Positions 7,262-12,853 of a stretch of 14,603 bases of DNA are shown here, piece after piece. Numbering within the stretch: position 1 is the stretch's first letter; every line of letters begins with the position of its first letter. The notes under the pieces are model-generated. The model had not been told where the DNA came from and ran no database searches. It saw nothing but the letters and a program-made list of their open reading frames with translations. Position numbers and translations under genes: made by a program. This DNA is from Gammaproteobacteria bacterium (GTDB lineage: Bacteria; Pseudomonadota; Gammaproteobacteria; JAABTG01), in assembly GCA_030066245.1 (NCBI GenBank), contig JASJBY010000047.1, positions 1 to 14,603 on the forward strand, written 5' to 3'.

Positions 7262-7280
7262 CGTTGTCCACTGGACAACG
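7262..7280. repeat. Perfect 19-bp palindrome
   Basis: CGTTGTCCA and TGGACAACG are exact reverse complements separated by a single C. A near-zero spacer suits a site for a dimeric DNA-binding protein or a recombination or repeat core better than an RNA hairpin. It lies about 130 bases beyond the bioD stop and more than 220 bases upstream of the oxidase promoter candidate. No function is assigned. Confidence 0.6.
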
Positions 7281-7408
7281 ATCTCTCCCCTGCTCGCCCT
7301 GTCGCGAGGCCATTGGGTGTGCAACGAAACAGGCCGCAACTCGGAGCCTGGAGCGGACCCCCTGGAACCCTCACCGGACGTACTTCGACGTCATTACGAT
7401 CCACTGCC

Positions 7409-8110
7409 TCAGGCGCCCCCGAAGGCGAGTTCCTTGCCATGGGGCAGAGCTTCAGCCAGCAGGTCCACATCCAGGTCTGGAAGCCACGGCAACACACCCA
7501 GGCAAGGCGCCACTATGCGTTCCCGCAGGGCGTGAAGATTTGCCTCCGTTCGCTCCGTTTCCGGCCAGGGAATCGCTACCCATCCAGCCAGCTCCACACC
7601 TTTCGCGACGATGCTATGCGCACTCAGCAAGGCATGATTCAGGCAACCCAGGCGAACCGCCACTACAAGCACAACCGGCTGGCCTAAGCGCAGAGCGAGG
7701 TCCGCCACGGTGTGCTCCCCGTTCAAAGGCACCTGCCAGCCACCGACGCCCTCGATGACTGTCACCAGGCCCCGGCGACGCAAGCGCTCATGCGCGGAGA
7801 CGATCCGTTCCAGATCGACGTATTGTCCTGCTTCGGCAGCCGCCAGGTGCGGGGCGATGGCGGGCTCGAAAGCGTAGGGGTTAATGTCTCGATAAGGGAG
7901 CGGGATCGAAGAGTGGGAGCGCAGCAGGCTTGCGTCGGAGTTCACCCATTCGCCCGCCTCCAGCTCACATCCGCTGGCGACCGGCTTCATGCCCACAACG
8001 GCGATGCCCGCCATCTGCAGGCGCCGCATCAGGGCCAGGGAGACCCACGTCTTCCCCACCCCGGTGTCGGTGCCGGTGACGAAGAACCCGCGTGGCGTCG
8101 TTTGATTCAC
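7409..8110 (-). CDS. bioD: Dethiobiotin synthetase
   Basis: BioD uses ATP and CO2 to close the ureido ring of 7,8-diaminopelargonate, the step before biotin synthase. The protein begins with the FFVTGTDTGVGKT nucleotide-binding loop (P-loop residues 13-21, K20), then has the catalytic lysine in VGMKPVASGC (K42). It also has the EGVGGWQVPL motif and the VVAVRLGCLNHALLS strand that follows. I chose the GTG at 8110 (233 residues) because GAGG lies 6 bases upstream and family members start close to the FFVTGTD motif. A GTG at 8140, 4 bases after bioC, with GGAG about 10 bases upstream, would add 10 residues. It is the last gene of the biotin operon. The length and motifs agree with the family. 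Confidence 0.95.
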   Translation of the reverse strand: MNQTTPRGFFVTGTDTGVGKTWVSLALMRRLQMAGIAVVGMKPVASGCELEAGEWVNSDASLLRSHSSIPLPYRDINPYAFEPAIAPHLAAAEAGQYVDLERIVSAHERLRRRGLVTVIEGVGGWQVPLNGEHTVADLALRLGQPVVLVVAVRLGCLNHALLSAHSIVAKGVELAGWVAIPWPETERTEANLHALRERIVAPCLGVLPWLPDLDVDLLAEALPHGKELAFGGA

Positions 8111-8144
8111 CTGGACCCTCGGAGGGGGTTTCGTCTGCACAAGG

Positions 8145-8999
8145 TCAGCGCTCCGAAACCCGAGGATAAGTCAAAGGCACGGTGACAACACCGGGGTCAT
8201 CCCCGCGCCAGCCGTGACCGTACACCACCTCGTAGGTGGCCGGTAATCCCTGCCGCTCCCGCTGTGCCTCGTACGCCGCTTCCACACGCGCCATGCGGGA
8301 TTTGCCGGTGAGTCCCCGCGGCCTGTCCCGGTTGACGTTGTGGGCACCCAGGGCCTTCAGCTCCCGCATCAGGCCATGGAGGCCGGGGTAGTACACGGTC
8401 AGGCGATCAGCGTCCACGACCACATCTCGCAGGCCCGCCCCTGCCATGGCGTCGCCCACATCATGCAGATCGGCGAAGGCGTTGACGTGCACCCGGTCGT
8501 CCACGGCGGCCCAGGCGTGGCGCAGCTCACGTAAGGTGTCGGTGCCGAATGTGGAGAAGAGCAGGAGGCCGCCGGGCCGGAGGGTGCGAACGATGTCACC
8601 GAAGGTGGCGCGCAGGTCGTCGCACCACTGAAGGGTGAGGTTTGACACAACCAGGTCGAGGCTGGAAGAGCCAAGCGGCAGTTGCTGGATGTCGCCACAC
8701 AGGTAGCTCACCCGCGAGAAGAAGCGGGGGCCATTGCGACGCGCCTCGCGCAACATCTGGAAAGCCAGGTCCAGGGCATATATCCGAGCTTGCGGATAGC
8801 GTTTCGAAAGACGGCGGCTGCAGAGCCCGGTTCCTGCGCCCAGGTCGGCCAGCCGCTCCGGTTGCAGCCGAATCCAGTCGAGGCGCTCCAACAGGCGCCC
8901 AGCCACCTCGGCTTGCAGGGAGGCTGCGGCCTCGTAGCTTGTCGCCGCCCGTTCGAACGAGCGACGCATCCAGCGCGGATCCAGACTAGGGGGACTCAC
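8145..8999 (-). CDS. bioC: Malonyl-ACP O-methyltransferase
   Basis: BioC methylates malonyl-ACP with S-adenosylmethionine, disguising it so that fatty acid synthesis can build the pimeloyl chain. The 284-residue protein starts with the RRSFERAATSYEAAASLQ segment typical of BioC. The class I methyltransferase motif I follows (LADLGAGTGLCSRRL, residues about 50-64). Next come YALDLAFQML, the CGDIQQLPL..SLDLVVSNLTLQWC block, and GGLLLFSTFGTDTLRELRHAW. The reading frame is open upstream to 9116, but that part lies within bioH. The GTG at 8999 has GGAG 6 bases upstream and gives a normal N-terminus. It overlaps the end of bioH by 14 bases, so translation is probably coupled. Confidence 0.95.
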   Translation of the reverse strand: MSPPSLDPRWMRRSFERAATSYEAAASLQAEVAGRLLERLDWIRLQPERLADLGAGTGLCSRRLSKRYPQARIYALDLAFQMLREARRNGPRFFSRVSYLCGDIQQLPLGSSSLDLVVSNLTLQWCDDLRATFGDIVRTLRPGGLLLFSTFGTDTLRELRHAWAAVDDRVHVNAFADLHDVGDAMAGAGLRDVVVDADRLTVYYPGLHGLMRELKALGAHNVNRDRPRGLTGKSRMARVEAAYEAQRERQGLPATYEVVYGHGWRGDDPGVVTVPLTYPRVSER

Positions 9000-9762
9000 C
9001 AGCGGCTCCAGCGATTCGGTCGCACACCAGTTCAGGATGCGACAGGAACGGGGCGTGACCGGCACGGGGTATGACCTCCACGCGCCACGCCGGACACAGG
9101 GAATGCAGGTCCTCACTCACAGGGGCGGGCACCAGCGTGTCGCGTTCGCCCAGCAGCACAGTGACAGGACAGGAGATCCCCCCCAAGGCATGCCTCAAAT
9201 CGGTCCCCTGGAGCACATCCAGTGCCTCGGCGAGCACATCCGTGCGCGGCGGGGGAGCCTGCACGAGCTTGTGACGAAGAGCCTGGCCGACTTCGCGAGC
9301 CGCCTGGCTGCCCCTCACCTGGAGCATGATGAAGCGGCCTAGGGTCCGCCGATAGTCTCGCTTGAGGTCGCGGCGAAAGCCGTCCAGCACCGCCGGAGCG
9401 ACGCCGTGGCGCCAACCCGCACGCTGCACGAAGCTCGGGGTACCCGCCACCAGCACCAGTGCGCGCACGGCGGCAGGGCGCTGCAAGGCGGCCTGCATGG
9501 CTACCAGAGCACCGAGAGACCAGCCGACCCACAGGGCGTCAGCCGGCAGCTCATCGAGAAGCTCGCGCCCGATAACGGAAAGTGAGTACTCACACGCCAA
9601 GGGGGGGCTGCGACCGAATCCGGGAAGGTCTACGGCGAGACATCGGTAGCGATGCTGCATACGGGCGAGGACCTCATCCCAGATGCCACTGCTGAAACCC
9701 CAACCGTGAACGAACACCAGAAGTGGGCCGGCACTGCCTCGGCGCCGCACGCTCAAGGGCAT
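8986..9762 (-). CDS. bioH: Pimeloyl-ACP methyl ester carboxylesterase
   Basis: BioH removes the methyl group from pimeloyl-ACP methyl ester, ending chain elongation and giving the substrate for BioF. The 258-residue alpha/beta hydrolase shows the oxyanion segment VFVHGWGFSSGIWDEV and the DLPGFGRS motif. The nucleophile S82 lies in GWSLG, the acid is D208 (GERDTLVP), and the base is H236 (RAGHAPFLSHP). These positions are almost identical to the S82, D207 and H235 triad known for the E. coli enzyme. GGAGGAAG precedes the ATG and lies inside the end of bioF, which it overlaps by 10 bases. Its place between bioF and bioC matches the biotin clusters of pseudomonads. The identity is strongly supported by motifs and context together. 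Confidence 0.95.
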   Translation of the reverse strand: MPLSVRRRGSAGPLLVFVHGWGFSSGIWDEVLARMQHRYRCLAVDLPGFGRSPPLACEYSLSVIGRELLDELPADALWVGWSLGALVAMQAALQRPAAVRALVLVAGTPSFVQRAGWRHGVAPAVLDGFRRDLKRDYRRTLGRFIMLQVRGSQAAREVGQALRHKLVQAPPPRTDVLAEALDVLQGTDLRHALGGISCPVTVLLGERDTLVPAPVSEDLHSLCPAWRVEVIPRAGHAPFLSHPELVCDRIAGAAGESP

Positions 9763-10955
9763 GGAAATACTTCCTCCAGGGCGATCAGGAGACGCTCTAC
9801 ATGGGTGCTTTCGTGGGCCGCGGTGAATGTGAGCCGAAGCCGTGCACGGCCCGCGGGGACGGTGGGCGGTCTGATGGGGCTGACGAGGATGCCTCTGCGG
9901 CGGAGTGCGCGGGCGGCCCCCAGGGCCTTGTCGTTGGCGCCGAGGATCAACGGCTGAATGGGCGTCGCCGAGCCGCCAAGTGAGAGCCCTATTTGGCGGG
10001 CGCCGTTTCGGAATTGCTCCACCAGGTCCTGCAGCTTATCCCGGCGCCAGGACTCTTCCTGCGCAATCCTCAGGCTCATGCGCGACGCAGCCGCCAGCGC
10101 CGGCGGCAGTGCAGTTGTGTAGATGTACGAGCGGGCCTGTTGAATTAACGTCTCCACCAGCGTCTCCGTGCCGGCGACGAAGGCGCCGAATGTCCCCAAG
10201 GCTTTCCCCAGCGTGCCCATCAGCACCGGTACCTGGGTGGATTGCAGATGGTGGTGCTCCAGGGTGCCGCGCCCTGTGGCACCGAGCACGCCGATGCCAT
10301 GGGCGTCGTCCACAACCAACCAGGCGCCGTTCGCCGCGGCAGCAGCGAGCAATCGCGGCAGGGGAGCCACATCGCCATCCATGCTGAAGACGCCGTCAGT
10401 GAGTACCAGCTTACGGCGGCTGCGGCTCTGCGCCAACAGCTCGGCGAGGGCGGCGCCATCCGCATGGGGATAACGGCGCAGGCGCGCTCTGGAGAGCAGC
10501 GCGGCATCGATAAGAGAAGCGTGGTTCAGGCGGTCTTCGAAGAGCTCGTCCTGGCGCCCCGCCAGCGCCGAGACGATTCCCAGGTTTGCCATGTATCCGG
10601 TCGAGAAGAGCAGAGTCCGTTCTGTTCCCAGGAAAGCGGCAAGCTCCTCTTCCAGTGCGTGGTGCGGCTGTGCGTGGCCCACGATGAGATGGGACGCACC
10701 GCTGCCGACCCCGTATTGACGGGCTGCTTCGCACCAGGCGTCACGAACGCGGGGGTCGGCAGCCAGACCCAGATAGTCATTGCTGCAGAATCCCAGGTAG
10801 CGCTGACCATCAACCAGAACCTCCGGACCCTGGGGAGAGCCGAGGACAACGCGGGACCGATATAGTTGGTCCCGCCGCCGGCTCTCGAGGCCGGCGCTGA
10901 GCAACCGGTCGAGGTCCTCGGAGGGCACTGGGTGTGGGTCAGGCAGCGGGGGCAT
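9753..10955 (-). CDS. bioF: 8-amino-7-oxononanoate synthase
   Basis: BioF condenses pimeloyl-ACP with alanine, releasing CO2, in a pyridoxal-phosphate reaction. The 400-residue protein has the family landmarks: YLGFCSNDYLGLA near residue 53, the GVGSGASHLIVG segment, and H145 (LNHAS), which stacks on the cofactor. The VVDDAHGIGVLG motif (D216, H219) follows, with the Schiff-base lysine K251 in MGTLGKALGTFGAF. The C-terminal VSPIRPPTVPAGRARLRLTFTAAH segment is also typical. The start is the least certain point: no good ribosome-binding site precedes the ATG at 10955, although the length fits. It begins 32 bases after the bioB stop. Coupling to bioB could explain the weak initiation signal. Confidence 0.95.
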   Translation of the reverse strand: MPPLPDPHPVPSEDLDRLLSAGLESRRRDQLYRSRVVLGSPQGPEVLVDGQRYLGFCSNDYLGLAADPRVRDAWCEAARQYGVGSGASHLIVGHAQPHHALEEELAAFLGTERTLLFSTGYMANLGIVSALAGRQDELFEDRLNHASLIDAALLSRARLRRYPHADGAALAELLAQSRSRRKLVLTDGVFSMDGDVAPLPRLLAAAAANGAWLVVDDAHGIGVLGATGRGTLEHHHLQSTQVPVLMGTLGKALGTFGAFVAGTETLVETLIQQARSYIYTTALPPALAAASRMSLRIAQEESWRRDKLQDLVEQFRNGARQIGLSLGGSATPIQPLILGANDKALGAARALRRRGILVSPIRPPTVPAGRARLRLTFTAAHESTHVERLLIALEEVFPCP

Positions 10956-10987
10956 GGGCGGCCGCCGTGGCGGACCGGAAAGTACCG

Positions 10988-11989
10988 TCAGACCGGTCCG
11001 GCCTTCAGACCCAGGCGCTCGAAGAGACGCCTATCCCGATCCACGGATGCATTTCCCGCAGTAAGCAGCCTGTCACCGTAGAATACGGAGTTGGCACCCG
11101 CCAGGAAGCACAACGCATGCAGTTCGTCGCTCATGTCGTCCCGCCCTGCGGATAGACGAACTACCGAGAGAGGCATCATGATTCGGGTCAGCGCGATAAT
11201 GCGCACGAACTCCAGCGGATCGATATCGGACACCTCGTACAGAGGCGTGCCTTCGACCCGCACCAGCAGGTTAATGGGCACGCTTTCGGGGTGCCGGGGC
11301 AGATTGGCCAGCTGTATCAGCATGCTCAACCGATCCTGAGCCGACTCACCCATGCCGACGATGCCACCGCAGCAGACGGCCATGCCGGAGTTACGCACGT
11401 GCTCCAGTGTCGCGAGTCGGTCCTGGAAGGTGCGCGTGGTGATGATTTCGCCGTAGAATTCAGGCGAGGTGTCCAGGTTGTGGTTGTAGAAGTCCAGGCC
11501 TTGGCCTTTCAGTCGTGAGGCCTGGTCCTCGGTCAGCATGCCCATAGTCAGGCAGGTTTCCAATCCCAGCGCCTTGACCGCTTCCACCATCTTCAGTACC
11601 TGTTGGAAGTCGGCTTCCTTCGGGCGGCGCCAGGCGGCCCCCATGCAGAATCGTGTGGCCCCGGCTGCACGGGCGGCACGGGCGGCAGTCACCACGGCAG
11701 TCGTGTCCAGGAGATTTTCGGAAGGAACGTCGGTATCGTGACGCACGCTCTGGGGACAATAGGCACAATCTTCCGGACAACCGCCCGTCTTGATGCTCAA
11801 CAGGGTGCTCAGCTGGATCTGGTTGGGATCGAAGTGCTGACGGTGCAGGGATTGGGCCTGGAAGACGAGGTCGTTGAACGGCAGGGCGTAGAGAGCTTGC
11901 GCGTCTTGCATGGACCAATCGTGTCGGAGGCCCGGCGTGGGTCCGGCAGGGGAAGACCTCGGGGTGTCTGTGTCCGCTTGGACCTGCAT
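10988..11989 (-). CDS. bioB: Biotin synthase
   Basis: BioB is a radical SAM enzyme that inserts sulfur into dethiobiotin to form biotin. The 333-residue product carries the [4Fe-4S] CxxxCxxC motif (C71, C75, C78 in GGCPEDCAYCPQ). Further cysteines (ETCLTMGML and MAVCCGGIVGMGES) and the arginine in RLSAGRDDMSDE correspond to the second, [2Fe-2S] cluster that donates sulfur. The ATG at 11989 was chosen because AGGAG lies 7 bases upstream; the frame remains open to 12046, but that part overlaps the promoter. The first 25 or so residues, before HDWSMQDAQALYALPFNDLV, are Pro- and Ser-rich and look like a nonconserved extension. It is the first gene of the biotin operon, divergent from comF. Confidence 0.97.
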   Translation of the reverse strand: MQVQADTDTPRSSPAGPTPGLRHDWSMQDAQALYALPFNDLVFQAQSLHRQHFDPNQIQLSTLLSIKTGGCPEDCAYCPQSVRHDTDVPSENLLDTTAVVTAARAARAAGATRFCMGAAWRRPKEADFQQVLKMVEAVKALGLETCLTMGMLTEDQASRLKGQGLDFYNHNLDTSPEFYGEIITTRTFQDRLATLEHVRNSGMAVCCGGIVGMGESAQDRLSMLIQLANLPRHPESVPINLLVRVEGTPLYEVSDIDPLEFVRIIALTRIMMPLSVVRLSAGRDDMSDELHALCFLAGANSVFYGDRLLTAGNASVDRDRRLFERLGLKAGPV

Positions 11990-12028
11990 CTGCACACTCC
12001 TGGAGGGCGGCGGGGTTCGGGTAGGGCG

Positions 12029-12056
12029 ATGATACCCGGGAACCATTGTCTGTCAA
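12029..12056 (-). promoter_or_regulatory. Sigma70-type promoter of the biotin operon, with overlapping palindrome
   Basis: On the minus strand, a perfect -35 TTGACA (12051-12056) is followed by a 16-base spacer and the -10 TATCAT (12029-12034). Transcription should start near 12022, giving a leader of about 33 bases to the bioB ATG. The spacer and -10 lie inside an imperfect 18-bp palindrome (12029-12046, centre CCCGGG, seven of nine positions symmetric), which could be an operator. It does not resemble the E. coli BirA operator (TTGTAAACC and its complement). Confidence 0.65.
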
Positions 12057-12075
12057 CTCCAGGACCTATCCTGCA

Positions 12076-12789
12076 GTGAACATCCGTGCATTTATTGGTC
12101 ACGTTAGCAGAGCCGTGCCACCCTGCCTTTTGTGCGGCGGTTCAGGTCAAGCGGGCATGGCCCTGTGCCGGGGTTGCCGGGAAGAATTGAACCCGATGGA
12201 CGGCGCATGCCGGCGTTGCGCGGCCGCCTTGCCCAACGACGGCGTCTGCGCCACATGTCAGCGTCGGCCGCCGCCGTTTGCCGCCGCATGGTCGGCAATG
12301 CCCTTCAACGCCCTCAGCCGTGGACTGGTTCATCAGCTCAAGTACCACGGGCAGCTTGCGTCGGCCAGCGTCCTGGGTCAACTGCTGCATCGCCGTTTAC
12401 AGCGGCGGGAAGGCGCGTGGCCCGAAGTTCTGGTGCCAGTGCCCCTGCATCCCCGAAGAGCACGCGAGCGCGGCTTCAACCAGGCGGCCGAGATTACCCG
12501 GGTGTTGTCCCGAGCGATTGCCGTGCCCATGGATGTGTCGCTGTGCCGCCGACGGCGGGACACACCACCTCAGGCACTGACCACGAATGTGGAGGAGCGG
12601 CACCACAATTTGAAAAGGGCCTTCGAGGTACGTGGTGAGATGGCTGGAATCAGTGCTGCTATCATCGACGACGTGGTCACCTCCGGGGCTACCGTGGGGG
12701 AATTGGCGCGCGAGTTGAAGCGGGCGCGGGCGGGTCGGCTGGAGGTCTGGAGCGTCTGCCGGGCCGAGCCGCACAGCCCGGTCCGCTGA
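12076..12789 (+). CDS. comF: ComF family protein (phosphoribosyltransferase-like)
   Basis: ComF proteins act in the cytoplasm during natural DNA uptake, probably together with the ComFA helicase or related recombination factors; the chemistry of the phosphoribosyltransferase fold in them is unclear. The N-terminal part has four CxxC pairs (CLLC, CRGC, CRRC, CATC), a double zinc-ribbon arrangement. The central segment has LVHQLKYHG, the PVPLHPRRARERGFNQAAEI block, and, near the C-terminus, the phosphoribosyl-pyrophosphate loop AAIIDDVVTSGATVGEL. Starting at the GTG at 12076 gives 237 residues, a normal length. AGGA lies about 11 bases upstream, so the signal is weak, and a TTG at 12046 in the same frame is another option. 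It is divergent from bioB and convergent with gyrB, so it is a single-gene unit. Confidence 0.92.
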   Translation: MNIRAFIGHVSRAVPPCLLCGGSGQAGMALCRGCREELNPMDGACRRCAAALPNDGVCATCQRRPPPFAAAWSAMPFNALSRGLVHQLKYHGQLASASVLGQLLHRRLQRREGAWPEVLVPVPLHPRRARERGFNQAAEITRVLSRAIAVPMDVSLCRRRRDTPPQALTTNVEERHHNLKRAFEVRGEMAGISAAIIDDVVTSGATVGELARELKRARAGRLEVWSVCRAEPHSPVR

Positions 12790-12811
12790 TGCGTCGCCTA
12801 CTGTGTTAGGC

Positions 12812-12847
12812 CGTGAGCGTGCCGCCCCCGCCGCGGTCACGCTCACG
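12812..12847. terminator. Hairpin between convergent comF and gyrB
   Basis: CGTGAGCGTG (12812-12821) and CACGCTCACG (12838-12847) form a perfect 10-bp stem around a 16-base GC-rich loop. It sits 23 bases after the comF stop and 7 bases after the gyrB stop (minus strand). Its place between converging genes suggests a shared bidirectional terminator. No T-tract follows on either strand, so its efficiency as an intrinsic terminator is doubtful. Confidence 0.45.
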
Positions 12848-12853
12848 CAGGGG

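Larger units (their letters stand above)
6937..7408. other. Gene-free stretch between the oxidase and biotin operons
   Basis: About 470 bases with no reading frame I can defend. Several overlapping frames stay open on both strands, but they are rich in Arg, Cys, Pro and Ser, show no domain, and run into bioD antisense, as expected for GC-rich noncoding DNA. The right part (7100-7300) is strongly structured: it holds a hairpin at 7226-7249, a perfect palindrome at 7262-7280 and smaller stems. The left part (6950-7100) is richer in AT and probably carries the oxidase operon promoter. The composition change near 7100 could mark the edge of an inserted repeat or element remnant; this is inference. 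Confidence 0.6.

Noticed and set aside
7009..7497. A 162-codon minus-strand frame in the gene-free stretch
   Set aside because: It overlaps the 3' end of bioD in another frame, is rich in Arg, Ser, Cys and Gly without hydrophobic core patterning, and several other frames in the same DNA are equally open.
7070..7758. Plus-strand frames of about 200 codons running from the gene-free stretch into bioD antisense
   Set aside because: Their composition is that of GC-rich noncoding DNA, they run antisense through bioD, and no motif or ribosome-binding site supports them.
9000..9116. N-terminal extension of BioC read from the longest open frame
   Set aside because: This part lies inside bioH, has no methyltransferase features, and the GTG at 8999 has a well-placed ribosome-binding site.
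12067..12078. A -10-like TATCCT placing a comF transcript start at its GTG (leaderless)
   Set aside because: The spacing to the only -35-like sequence (TTGTCT at 12046) is 15 bases and the match is weak; not strong enough to list as a feature.
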